Shown piece by piece: positions 8,780 to 17,038 of a stretch of 64,000 nt of DNA. Position 1 is the stretch's first letter, and every line of letters begins with the position of its first letter. The translations under genes were made by a program, and so were the position numbers. Origin of the DNA: Ancrocorticia sp047501485. GTDB taxonomy: Bacteria > Actinomycetota > Actinomycetes > Actinomycetales > Actinomycetaceae. The stretch is taken from assembly GCA_047501485.1 (NCBI GenBank), contig JAZDRN010000008.1, positions 72,435-136,434 of the forward strand. The letters are read 5' to 3'. A model generated the notes under the pieces. The model was not told where the DNA came from. It ran no database searches and saw only the letters and a program-made list of their open reading frames with translations.

Positions 8780-9496
8780 ATGAGCGTTGTAGCTGTCATC
8801 GCGGGTGCCGGAAACGGCACCCGCCTTGGTTCTCAGGGGGCCAAGGCCCTCGTCTCGCTGGGCGGAGAACCCCTGTTGGTCCACGCGGTGCGATCGATGG
8901 TCGAATCCGGAGTCATCGACGAGTGCGTCGTGACGGCTCCAATCGGCCATATCGCGTCCTTCCAGCAGGCTCTGGAACGGGCAGGCTTGAACGCGAAGGT
9001 GGTCGCCGGCGGAAGCACCAGGCAGGCCTCGGTGGCGGCCGGGCTCGACGCGGCGGGCGACGCCGATTACGTATTGATCCACGATGCCGCACGGGCACTG
9101 ACGCCGCACGCCCAGATTCGGGCCGTGGTGCAGGCGTTGCGGGCGGGGCACCCCGCCGTGGTCCCCGCGCTGCCGGTGGTGGATACCGTCAAGAGGGTGG
9201 GGCCCCTTGCCGAGGATGGGACGGAACCCGTGCTGGAGACGTTGGAACGGGGAGTCCTGCGCGGGATGCAGACACCGCAAGGTTTCTTCATGGAGATGAT
9301 TCGCGATGTTCACCGCCGCTTCGCGGCGGCCGCGGAGAACGAAGAGGGATCAGCCCCCGATGACGCTTTCCTCGCGGAAGCCGCGGGCGAGCCGGTTGTG
9401 CTGGTCCCCGGCAGCGAACGCGCCATGAAGATCACCCGGTCGCTCGATCTGAAGATCGCGGAGTTGCTGCTCCAGGACCCAGAGGCGGGGCTGTGA
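8780..9496 (+). CDS. ispD: 2-C-methyl-D-erythritol 4-phosphate cytidylyltransferase
   Basis: Third step of the MEP isoprenoid pathway, making CDP-methylerythritol. The N-terminal nucleotide-binding motif is AGAGNGTRLGSQGAKALVSLGG. VVAGGSTRQASVAAGL, VLIHDAARALT and TVKRV follow, then RGMQTPQGFF and DDAFLAEAAGEPVVLVPGSE near the end. 238 residues. ATG 8780 suits the family N-terminus; a TTG at 8759 in the same frame is less likely. The stop overlaps the ispF start by one base (TGATG), so the two are translationally coupled. Confidence 0.93.
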   Translation: MSVVAVIAGAGNGTRLGSQGAKALVSLGGEPLLVHAVRSMVESGVIDECVVTAPIGHIASFQQALERAGLNAKVVAGGSTRQASVAAGLDAAGDADYVLIHDAARALTPHAQIRAVVQALRAGHPAVVPALPVVDTVKRVGPLAEDGTEPVLETLERGVLRGMQTPQGFFMEMIRDVHRRFAAAAENEEGSAPDDAFLAEAAGEPVVLVPGSERAMKITRSLDLKIAELLLQDPEAGL

Positions 9497-9975
9497 TGGA
9501 TATTCGCGTCGGCACCGGTGTAGACGTCCACGCCTACAGTTCCGATCCGCAACGGATGCTCCATCTGGCCTGCCTGGAATGGCCGGGCGAAAGGGCTCTG
9601 GAAGGTCACTCCGACGCTGACGTCGCAGCCCACGCCGCATGCGACGCGGTCCTCATCGCCGCCGGCGCCGGTGATCTGGGCACCGTCTTCGGGACGAACC
9701 GACCGGAATGGTCGGGTGCTTCCGGTAGTGAGCTGCTGGCGGAGGCGGTGCGCCTGGTGCGGGAAGCGGGCTGGGCGATATCGAACGTCTCGATCCAGAT
9801 CGTCAGCCAGTGCCCGCGTTTCCTACCTCGCAAGGCGGAAGCGGAGCATGCTATGACGGCGGTGGTTGGTGCACCGGTCTCCGTGAGTGCCACCACCACG
9901 GACCGCCTCGGGTTCACCGGCAGGGAAGAGGGCATGGCCGCAATCGCCACGGCGCTGGTGACGCGCTCGCTGTAG
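9496..9975 (+). CDS. ispF: 2-C-methyl-D-erythritol 2,4-cyclodiphosphate synthase
   Basis: Fifth MEP-pathway enzyme, forming the cyclodiphosphate. Metal ligands are seen in GVDVHAY (Asp, His) and the family block GHSDADVAAHAACDAVLIAAGAGDLGTVFG. The C-terminal block is SATTTDRLGFTGREEGMAAIATALV. 159 residues, standard. Starts at the ATG inside TGATG overlapping the ispD stop; a GTG one codon upstream is also in frame. Confidence 0.94.
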   Translation: MDIRVGTGVDVHAYSSDPQRMLHLACLEWPGERALEGHSDADVAAHAACDAVLIAAGAGDLGTVFGTNRPEWSGASGSELLAEAVRLVREAGWAISNVSIQIVSQCPRFLPRKAEAEHAMTAVVGAPVSVSATTTDRLGFTGREEGMAAIATALVTRSL

Positions 9976-10275
9976 TTCCTTGGCCGGTTGCGAGCAGGGA
10001 CGCGCCCTGTCATGCTCGCGACGTTTGGGCGCGGATCCCTTTCCTTCATGGGCATACCAGCGATGGCTGCGCCGTATATGGCACAGCGTCCGCTCACACG
10101 CCCATCAAGGATGGACGCCTGGAATCAAGTCCCGATGAGGAGCGTGCGTTTTCCCGGTGCCGTGGACGCGACACGCGCGGAGGCGATTCGACTCGCGGGG
10201 CGGCCGCTTTCACGATCCACGGCATACCAGCGAAGACGAAACGGCCTAGGACGAATGTCCTTACGCAAGCCGAGA
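9976..10275. other. Intergenic stretch before the nrd operon
   Basis: About 300 nt between ispF and the NrdR boxes. Open frames here have no recognisable domain, good ribosome site or coherent composition, so I call no gene. The long distance from the start codon makes this a possible site for further upstream promoter elements, but I can identify none. Confidence 0.5.
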
Positions 10276-10291
10276 CCCCTAGATGTAGTGT
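10276..10291 (+). promoter_or_regulatory. NrdR-type box 1 (distal)
   Basis: CCCCTAGATGTAGTGT. It shares the core CTAGATGTAGTGT with the proximal box 32 bp downstream and matches the pattern of the 16-bp NrdR palindrome (ACACTA, four variable bases, TAGTGT). Paired boxes about three helical turns apart in front of nrd genes are the known NrdR repressor layout. Confidence 0.7.
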
Positions 10292-10307
10292 TACATCGTT
10301 GTAATTC

Positions 10308-10323
10308 GCACTAGATGTAGTGT
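10308..10323 (+). promoter_or_regulatory. NrdR-type box 2 (proximal)
   Basis: GCACTAGATGTAGTGT, with a perfect CACTA/TAGTG palindrome around GATG. It starts 32 bp after box 1. TGTAAT-like sequence lies between the boxes (near 10300), a plausible -10, so NrdR binding would block the promoter. Confidence 0.75.
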
Positions 10324-10374
10324 TTGAGGGGCGCCGAGCCTGGTTACCGGCCCGCAGGGCAAGGAGGAGAATCC

Positions 10375-12669
10375 GTGGCAGTCATGGGAACGAAACAGAT
10401 GGATGGCCCTGAAGCATCGCTGGAAACCCTGATGGTGGGCAAGCGCGACGGCCGGTGCGTGGAGTTCGATCGCCAGCGGATCACCGACGCCGTGGCCAAG
10501 GCGTTCGAGGCGGTCCACGGAGATGTGCTCCAGGCAGAGACCGCACCGGCACACAGCGAGATCGACGAGCTGACGAGCCGCATAGAGTCTGAGCTCGTTT
10601 CCCGCTACACCGGATTGGTGCAGATCTACGAAATCCAGTCGGTGGTCGAACACGTGCTGCTGGAGTCGGGCGAGCACGAAGTGGCCAAGGCGTACATCGA
10701 CTACCGGGTCCACCGCGACCTGGAACGTTCCAAGGCCACCGATATCAACCATACGGTCGGGCGTCTGATCAGCAAGGACTCGGCGGTCGTCAACGAGAAC
10801 GCGAACAAGGACGCCGACGTCTTCAACACCCAGCGCGACCTCACGGCGGGGGCCGCCGCCAAGGCGATCGGCCTGCGCATGCTTCCACCGCATGTCGCAA
10901 ACGCTCATCAAAAGGGCGATATCCACTACCATGACCTGGACTACCACCCCTACACGCCCATGACGAACTGTTGCCTGGTCGATTTCGAGGCCATGCTGGG
11001 GCAGGGTTACCAGATCGGGAACGCACAGGTGGATTCCCCGCGCTCCATCCAGACGGCCACCGCTCAGATCGCTCAGATCATCGCCAATGTGTCCTCGAGC
11101 CAATACGGCGGGGTGACGGTCAACCGGATCGACGAACTGCTGGCCCCCTACGCCGAACTGAACCTCGCCAAGCATATGGAGGACGCCGGCACCTGGCTGC
11201 CGGACGAGTCCACCCATCGCGACTACGCCGAGGCCAAGACCCGTAAAGACATCTACGATGCGATGCAGTCCTTGGAATACGAGATCAACACCCTCTTCAC
11301 CTCGAACGGGCAGACGCCGTTCACCTCTGTGGGCTTCGGGCTGGGCGAGGGCTGGATCGAGCGCGAGATCCAGCGCGCGATCCTCAACATCCGCATAACC
11401 GGCCTGGGCAAGGAACACCGCACGGCGATCTTCCCGAAGCTCATCTTCACCCTCAAGCGCGGCCTCAACCTGGCGCTCGGCGATCCGAACTACGACATCA
11501 AGCAACTGGCCGTCGAATGCTCCACCAAGCGCATGTACCCCGATGTCCTCTCCTACGACAAGATCGTGGAGCTGACCGGGAGCTTCAAGGCGCCGATGGG
11601 GTGCCGCTCCTTCCTGCAGGGATGGAAAGACGCGGAGGGCAACGAGGTGAACGAGGGGCGTATGAACCTCGGGGTCGTCACCCTCAACCTTCCCCGCATC
11701 GCCATGGAGGCCCGGGGCGATAAGGATGCGTTCTGGCGCATCCTGGACGAACGCCTCTCCATCCTGGGCGATGCGCTCGTCTACAAGGTGGAGCGCTGCA
11801 AGCAGGCCACGCCCGCCAACGCCCCGATCCTGTACCAGCATGGTGCGTTCGGGCATCGACTGAATCGCGACGACGACGTCGACCAGTTGTTCCGGGATGG
11901 GCGCGCCACCGTGTCCCTCGGCTATATCGGCCTGTACGAGGTGGCGTCCGCCTTCTACGGTGGACAGTGGGAAGGCGATGCGGAAGCCAAGGAGTTCACC
12001 CTCGAGGTGCTGAGGGCGCTGTTCTCGCGTACTCGCGAATGGAAGGCCCGGTACGGCTACCATTTCAGCGTCTATTCGACGCCGAGCGAGTCCCTGACCG
12101 ATCGCTTCTGCCGAATGGATCGCGAGAAGTTCGGAGTGGTCGAGGACATCACGGATAAGGAGTATTACACCAACTCCTTCCACTACGACGTCCGCAAGGA
12201 TCCCACCCCATTCGAGAAGATCGACTTCGAGAAGGACTACCCCGTTTTCACCAGTGGCGGCTTCATCCACTACTGCGAGTACCCGGTGCTGCAGCAGAAT
12301 CCGAAGGCTCTGGAAGCAGTGTGGGACTACGCCTACGACAGGGTGGGGTACCTGGGGACGAACACTCCTATCGACCACTGCTACGAGTGCGGCTACTCCG
12401 GTGATTTCACCCCCACAGAGCGCGGTTTCATGTGCCCCGATTGCTCCAATACGAACCCGGAGACCTGTGACGTGGTCAAGCGCACCTGTGGCTACCTCGG
12501 CAATCCGCAGCAGCGCCCGATGGTGCACGGCCGCCATGTCGAGATCTCCTCGCGGGTCAAGCACATGGAAGGGGCCGTCAGGACGGAACGGGATTCGGCT
12601 GGATCGGATCGTAGTTCGGCGTATTCCGCCGGTCGGGCGGGAGGTCCGATGGGATCGAGGCGCGAATAA
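10375..12669 (+). CDS. nrdD: Anaerobic ribonucleoside-triphosphate reductase
   Basis: Glycyl-radical class III reductase making dNTPs without oxygen. An ATP-cone domain occupies the N-terminus (~20-110; VGKRDGRCVEFDRQRITDAV). The catalytic barrel follows (NTQRDLTAG, HYHDLDYHPYTPMTNCCLVD, TPFTSVGFGLG, LNLPRIAMEA). A zinc site (CYECGYSGDF with CPDCSN) and the radical loop RTCGYLG, with Gly706, close the protein. 764 residues. GTG 10375 is chosen because a strong AAGGAGGAG sits six bases upstream. Two NrdR-type boxes lie in the promoter. The stop overlaps nrdG by one base. Confidence 0.94.
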   Translation: MAVMGTKQMDGPEASLETLMVGKRDGRCVEFDRQRITDAVAKAFEAVHGDVLQAETAPAHSEIDELTSRIESELVSRYTGLVQIYEIQSVVEHVLLESGEHEVAKAYIDYRVHRDLERSKATDINHTVGRLISKDSAVVNENANKDADVFNTQRDLTAGAAAKAIGLRMLPPHVANAHQKGDIHYHDLDYHPYTPMTNCCLVDFEAMLGQGYQIGNAQVDSPRSIQTATAQIAQIIANVSSSQYGGVTVNRIDELLAPYAELNLAKHMEDAGTWLPDESTHRDYAEAKTRKDIYDAMQSLEYEINTLFTSNGQTPFTSVGFGLGEGWIEREIQRAILNIRITGLGKEHRTAIFPKLIFTLKRGLNLALGDPNYDIKQLAVECSTKRMYPDVLSYDKIVELTGSFKAPMGCRSFLQGWKDAEGNEVNEGRMNLGVVTLNLPRIAMEARGDKDAFWRILDERLSILGDALVYKVERCKQATPANAPILYQHGAFGHRLNRDDDVDQLFRDGRATVSLGYIGLYEVASAFYGGQWEGDAEAKEFTLEVLRALFSRTREWKARYGYHFSVYSTPSESLTDRFCRMDREKFGVVEDITDKEYYTNSFHYDVRKDPTPFEKIDFEKDYPVFTSGGFIHYCEYPVLQQNPKALEAVWDYAYDRVGYLGTNTPIDHCYECGYSGDFTPTERGFMCPDCSNTNPETCDVVKRTCGYLGNPQQRPMVHGRHVEISSRVKHMEGAVRTERDSAGSDRSSAYSAGRAGGPMGSRRE

Positions 12670-13232
12670 TGGCTCGCACTCCTGATCCGGGCACGTGGCG
12701 CTCGGAGAAGGTCAGCCAAGGGCGCGTCGCGGACTACAAACCGTTCTCCATGGTGGACGGGGAGGGGGTGCGCTGCTCTCTCTACGTGTCGGGTTGTCTG
12801 TTCGCCTGCGAGGGGTGTTTCAACGAGGCAGCGTGGAGTTTCCGGTACGGGAGACCGTACGACGACGACTTGGAGGACCGTATCCTCGCCGACCTCGCCC
12901 AGCCCTATGTCCAGGGATTGTCGCTGCTGGGTGGGGAGCCGTTCCTCAACACCGGGACATGTCTCAGGTTGGTGCACCGCATGCGAGCCGAGTTCGGGCG
13001 TACGAAGGACGTGTGGTGCTGGACGGGCTATCGGTTTGAAGAGCTGCGAGACGATTCCGCGGACAAGCTGGCGCTCTTGGACGAGATCGATGTGCTCATC
13101 GACGGCCGGTTCGAGATCGGCCAGAAGGATTTCTCGCTTCGGTTCCGGGGGAGTCGCAACCAGCGCATTCTCGACGTTCCGCGTTCGTTGGGCGAGGGCC
13201 GAGCGGTGGAGTGGGGTTGCCTCGTCGGTTGA
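12669..13232 (+). CDS. nrdG: Anaerobic ribonucleotide reductase activating enzyme
   Basis: Radical-SAM enzyme that generates the glycyl radical in NrdD. The 4Fe-4S ligands are Cys43, Cys47 and Cys50 in SGCLFACEGCFN (CxxxCxxC), preceded by MVDGEGVRCSLYVSG. LLGGEPFLN follows. 187 residues. The ATG overlaps the nrdD TAA (TAATG), so the two are coupled. Confidence 0.93.
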   Translation: MARTPDPGTWRSEKVSQGRVADYKPFSMVDGEGVRCSLYVSGCLFACEGCFNEAAWSFRYGRPYDDDLEDRILADLAQPYVQGLSLLGGEPFLNTGTCLRLVHRMRAEFGRTKDVWCWTGYRFEELRDDSADKLALLDEIDVLIDGRFEIGQKDFSLRFRGSRNQRILDVPRSLGEGRAVEWGCLVG

Positions 13233-13270
13233 GGCCATTGGCTGGCGTGCCCGCGGCCCCGGCTCAATGA

Positions 13271-13293
13271 CCTCCCGTCACCCAGACGGGAGG
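13271..13293 (+). terminator. Hairpin after nrdG
   Basis: Perfect 9-bp stem CCTCCCGTC / GACGGGAGG with a 5-nt loop, 38 nt past the nrdG stop. Confidence 0.6.
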
Positions 13294-13324
13294 CGGACGA
13301 GCTCTGCTCACCCCCTCATCGTCT

Positions 13325-13362
13325 CGTGAGGTCGGCAAATCTCCGTGAGGTCGGCAAATCTC
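13325..13362. repeat. 19-bp tandem duplication
   Basis: CGTGAGGTCGGCAAATCTC occurs twice back to back (13325-13343 and 13344-13362), shortly upstream of the Fur-type box. A nearby GACCTCA can pair with either TGAGGTC. Function unknown; it resembles other short tandem duplications seen in intergenic DNA of this window. Confidence 0.7.
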
Positions 13363-13392
13363 CTGCTGAGAGACCTCACTTACACATTTAGC

Positions 13393-13411
13393 GATAATGA
13401 TAATCATTAGC
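13393..13411 (+). promoter_or_regulatory. Fur-family box in promoter of the anchored-repeat ABC locus
   Basis: GATAATGATAATCATTAGC differs from the classical 19-bp Fur consensus at a single position, and contains the perfect 7-1-7 palindrome TAATGAT-A-ATCATTA. TATACT, a strong -10, starts one base later (13412-13417) and a TTTAGC -35-like hexamer overlaps its start, so bound repressor would exclude polymerase. Actinobacterial Zur and Mn regulators use related palindromes, so the metal is not decided by the box alone. Confidence 0.8.
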
Positions 13412-13417
13412 TATACT
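13412..13417 (+). promoter_or_regulatory. -10 element of the anchored-repeat operon
   Basis: TATACT directly abutting the Fur-type box, about 50 nt before the first start codon. A weak -35 (TTTAGC, 13388-13393) lies 18 bp upstream. Confidence 0.55.
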
Positions 13418-13470
13418 AGTTGCGTCTGGAAGTACCACCCACCATTCAGAAGCTAGAGAGCTAGATATTC

Positions 13471-15354
13471 ATGAATAGACCTTCCATTGCCTCCGCGGGG
13501 AAACGAGGTAGTCCGATGCTCGTGGCCAGGAGGGGAGAGGGCGCTGTCGGCATCGCCGCTTTCAGCGCACTGGCTGTTACGGCGGCGATCCTTGGCTCCT
13601 CCGTCGCGCCGGCGTTGGCCACGAACGAACAAGAACACGAAACCGAGACAGCGCAGCGTATCGTCCTGGCTGAAGGACACATCGATGCGTTCCATGTGAA
13701 CGTGCAAGATGGCGAACTCCAACTCACACTGGAGGACGAGGCCGACGACGGCGAGGTGACCGCCTATTCTCCCGACGACGTCGAACTTCGTATCAAGGAG
13801 CAGGCGAAGACCGGCTTTGAGAACTCAGACGAGGTTCCGGAGGCACTGCGCGGTGAAGAGGGATACCATCTGACGCCGGAACTCGGCGATGATCTGCTAT
13901 GGCCGGGATGGGCCGGCTCCGAAGTGGACGAGGCTTCCCTCGACCTGATCGATATCGACGTCGAAGCTCTCGAAGGCCCCGGCGATGTCTTCTTCTGGAC
14001 CGAGGACGAACAGTTCGAGGTACAGCTACCAGGTGTTATCGAGCTGGATGATATTGACAGTGCCAAGGCGAACTGGGCCTTCAGCGAACCGGGAACCTAC
14101 GAGCTCACCGTTTCCGCAAGCGCTGTGAATACCGAGTCCGGCGAGATCCACGAGACGAACTCAAGCGACTACCTCTTCACCGTGGGGGACCCCGCGGAGG
14201 AACCTGCTCCCGTCGATCCCTCCGATCAGTCCGGAGATCCGGAACGAACCGATGATGTGGCAGACGGCACGGACGCCGTGGAAGAGGAGTCCAGGCAGAG
14301 TAACAACTTGGAGGCCCGGAGCCTTCTCGGTTCGGATGTTTCCACATCCCTGCGTTCGGCGAATCCGCAGGCGCTGGCACCGATGGCCAACCAGGAAGAG
14401 AGCCCTGAAGCGGACGCCGATAGGAGCGTCTGCTGGAACGAGTACAAACTGGACGAGGGACACACCGACGTTTTCTACCTGAACCACAACGATGGGCAAC
14501 CTTTCCTGGCGCTCAAGGATGACACCGTTTCACCATATGAAGTCCGCAATCCGCTGGATGTCGAACTGCACGCCAAACAAGAATCGCTTGCCACCATGCC
14601 TGAATCCGAGGTTGTTCCCGAGGGGATTCGTGGGCAAGAGGTTTATCACCTTCCGTTGACTCAGCAAAGCGGACTCTTATGGCCGGGCTGGGAGAGTCAA
14701 CCTCTGGGAAATACAGGCTATGACCAGGTCGACATCAAAGTCACCAATGTCGACGGTCCGGGCGACGTCTATCTGTGGAGCGAAGGAAGTTTCGGTTCTG
14801 CAGCCGTGTCTCTCTTCGACAACGGGGGATTCACCTTCCCAGGCACAATCCATCAGGAATATCTCGCCCACACTCATGCTCATTGGGCTTTCACCGAGCC
14901 CGGTGCGTACCACTTCACCGTGAGTGCCGACGCGATCAACTCCAGTACGGGAGAGCGCGTAGAGCTTCCCGAGACCATGTATCTTTTCACCGCGGGCAAT
15001 GACATCCCGCAGGATGCCTATGACTGTCGCGGTATAGGCGGCGATGGTCCCTCTAATGGAAATGGTGACGGAAATACCGACGGCAACGACGACGGCAACG
15101 ACAACGCCGTCGTGAACGGTGGCGACGACAAGAAAGGCGGAGCGGGCCAAGGGGGCTCCGGAAACGTCAACGGCTCCGGTAGCGGAAACGACAACGGCGG
15201 ACGTGGCTCTCTTCCCATGACCGGATTCAGCTCGCAGATGATGACCAGTCTGGGTGTTGGGCTGCTGGCGGCGGGCGCTGGTGCCGGCGCACTACTGCTA
15301 TCGCGTCGCCAGCGCGAGGCTGGAAATGGCGCGGGCATACATGCGTCACTCTGA
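13471..15354 (+). CDS. LPXTG-anchored surface protein with two anchored-repeat domains
   Basis: Secreted, wall-anchored protein; the domain is the actinobacterial surface-anchored repeat (TIGR03769 type, also called choice-of-anchor M). Signal peptide ~1-50 (ends ALA). Repeat 1 ~65-239 and repeat 2 ~327-508. Then a Gly/Asn/Asp-rich spacer and sortase signal LPMTG (581-585), TM helix and RRQR tail. Repeat 2 has the full motif set: EGHTDVFYLNHNDG, VYHLPL, LLWPGW, GPGDVYLW and HTHAHWAFTEPG. Repeat 1 keeps EGHIDAF, LLWPGW and GPGDVFFW but reads SAKANWAFSEPG where the histidines should be. The known family proposal is a wall-side receptor of a substrate relay. ATG 13516 with GAGG upstream is an alternative start. 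Confidence 0.88.
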   Translation: MNRPSIASAGKRGSPMLVARRGEGAVGIAAFSALAVTAAILGSSVAPALATNEQEHETETAQRIVLAEGHIDAFHVNVQDGELQLTLEDEADDGEVTAYSPDDVELRIKEQAKTGFENSDEVPEALRGEEGYHLTPELGDDLLWPGWAGSEVDEASLDLIDIDVEALEGPGDVFFWTEDEQFEVQLPGVIELDDIDSAKANWAFSEPGTYELTVSASAVNTESGEIHETNSSDYLFTVGDPAEEPAPVDPSDQSGDPERTDDVADGTDAVEEESRQSNNLEARSLLGSDVSTSLRSANPQALAPMANQEESPEADADRSVCWNEYKLDEGHTDVFYLNHNDGQPFLALKDDTVSPYEVRNPLDVELHAKQESLATMPESEVVPEGIRGQEVYHLPLTQQSGLLWPGWESQPLGNTGYDQVDIKVTNVDGPGDVYLWSEGSFGSAAVSLFDNGGFTFPGTIHQEYLAHTHAHWAFTEPGAYHFTVSADAINSSTGERVELPETMYLFTAGNDIPQDAYDCRGIGGDGPSNGNGDGNTDGNDDGNDNAVVNGGDDKKGGAGQGGSGNVNGSGSGNDNGGRGSLPMTGFSSQMMTSLGVGLLAAGAGAGALLLSRRQREAGNGAGIHASL

Positions 15355-17017
15355 GGCGAGAAGAGTATCTCGTAGGCCTGCCGACGCTCCTGAGAGGGAG
15401 CGACGGCGGCCGGTGGGATGCACCCCGAATCCACACTCCCGAAACCGGGAGCGGCGCGCAACGATAGTAGGTGGACTGGCCGTTGCCTCGGCAATGGCCT
15501 TGGCAGGTTGTTCCGCAGCTTCCGCGGCATCTGGTGACCCGGCTGACGACGAGCTGTCCATCGTCACAACCAATGGAATTCTGGCTGACCTTGCCCGTAA
15601 TGTCGTCGGTGATCGGATTCGTGTGGATCAGATCGTCCCCGAAGGGGCTGATCCGCACAGCTACGAACCAACGCTGCGGGATGTTCGTACCGTTGCCTAT
15701 GCCGACGCGGCTTTCTCCAATTACATGCTGCTCGAGGACCAGGCCATCATCAAGATGCTGGACGCCAACCTCCGTGAGGATGCTCCCAACGTCTCGCTGG
15801 CAGAGAGCGCCGTACGTTATTCCGCCGAGATCATCCCTCTGGTGGAGAACGTCTCTCTGGACACCATCTGGCTGGGGATGCGCGTTCGCGGCACCGGAGC
15901 GGAGCATGGTGCGGACAGGACCTCCCAGATCGAGCTGCGTGCTACCGATGTGGAAGGCCCGGGCGAGCTGGTGACATATTTGACGGAGTCTTTCGGTAAT
16001 CCGAGATTCTACGTCGATTCCTCCGATGGCTTTGACGACGAGGATTCGATTCGGCTGCCTCCCGATGCTCACACACATATGAGCTGGGCTTTCACCGAGC
16101 CGGGGGTATACGAGCTGACGATGGAAGCCGAGCTGTTCGTGGATGGGGATACCTCTGTCCCGGTGGTCGATGAAACGACGTTCACGTTCGCCGTCGGTGT
16201 GAATCCGTACTCGTTGCCGGATAGCGGCGAGGCAACGGTACTCAGCGACGGCCACGGCGATATCACCGTGGATCTCGATGCCGAGGAACTGTATCTCTTC
16301 TATGACGAGGACGGTGGAGGGGATCACCTCCAGGAGGAATATCCTGCCGATGAGGTGATCATCGACGTACCGAGCAAAGCTCTGCACGAGATTCCCCCGG
16401 ATCCAGGGTTCCGGTTCCTGGGCCGTGCCGGAGAGCAGGTCTACCAACTGCCGCAGGCGGTATTGGGAGCACACGTGCACGGTGAGATCGATCCGCACCT
16501 TTGGCACAACGTAGCGAATGCGCAAGCGTATGTGGAGATCATTCGTGACACCGCGATCGAGATCGATCCCGCCAACGCGGACCATTACCGGGCGAACACC
16601 ACTGAGTACCTGCGCGAACTCGATGAGCTCGACCAGTACGTGAGGGATCGTATTGAAGATATTCCAGAATCAAATCGACACCTCGTGACCACCCACGATG
16701 CCTTTGGATACCTCGGAGCGGCGTATGACATCGATATCGCCGGGTTCGTGACACCCAATCCCTCGACCGAGCCTTCGATCCAGGAGCGCCGCCGTTTGGT
16801 CCAGACAATCGAAGGCCTCGATATACCCGCAGTGTTCCTGGAGCCGAATCTTATTGCGCGTTCGTCCGTCTTGGAGCAGACAGCGGCGGATCTGGATATT
16901 GACGTGTGCCGAATATACGGGGACGCCTTGGACGATGAGGTATCCACATACGTTGACATGATGCGCTTCAATGCCGACTCGCTCCATGACTGCCTGACGC
17001 CGGCACCGAGCGAGTAA
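15341..17017 (+). CDS. Anchored-repeat ABC transporter, ZnuA-like solute-binding lipoprotein
   Basis: Cluster A-I metal-binding protein with an internal anchored-repeat domain (TIGR03772 type). Lipobox LAGC (Cys ~57). N-lobe from ELSIVTTNGILADL with metal ligand His in GADPHSYEP (~106). An insert spans ~174-372. The C-lobe then starts with HVHGEIDPHLWHNV (His ligands) and continues with NPSTEPS (Glu) and GDALDDE (Asp). The four ligand positions of Zn/Mn binding proteins are therefore present. Inside the insert the repeat halves are swapped: the HTHMSWAFTEPG half (~174-286) comes first and the DGHGDITVDL to VYQLPQ half (~300-372) second. ATG 15341 overlaps the preceding gene; GTG 15413 would also leave a complete signal peptide. 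Confidence 0.88.
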   Translation: MRHSEARRVSRRPADAPERERRRPVGCTPNPHSRNRERRATIVGGLAVASAMALAGCSAASAASGDPADDELSIVTTNGILADLARNVVGDRIRVDQIVPEGADPHSYEPTLRDVRTVAYADAAFSNYMLLEDQAIIKMLDANLREDAPNVSLAESAVRYSAEIIPLVENVSLDTIWLGMRVRGTGAEHGADRTSQIELRATDVEGPGELVTYLTESFGNPRFYVDSSDGFDDEDSIRLPPDAHTHMSWAFTEPGVYELTMEAELFVDGDTSVPVVDETTFTFAVGVNPYSLPDSGEATVLSDGHGDITVDLDAEELYLFYDEDGGGDHLQEEYPADEVIIDVPSKALHEIPPDPGFRFLGRAGEQVYQLPQAVLGAHVHGEIDPHLWHNVANAQAYVEIIRDTAIEIDPANADHYRANTTEYLRELDELDQYVRDRIEDIPESNRHLVTTHDAFGYLGAAYDIDIAGFVTPNPSTEPSIQERRRLVQTIEGLDIPAVFLEPNLIARSSVLEQTAADLDIDVCRIYGDALDDEVSTYVDMMRFNADSLHDCLTPAPSE

Positions 17018-17038
17018 TTTCCTTGAGAGGACCTTCTG

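Noticed and set aside
9988..10314. Possible 108-residue protein between ispF and nrdD
   Set aside because: No ribosome site or domain, and it runs through both NrdR boxes.
10291..12564. 757-codon minus-strand frame opposite nrdD
   Set aside because: Antisense shadow of the reductase gene.
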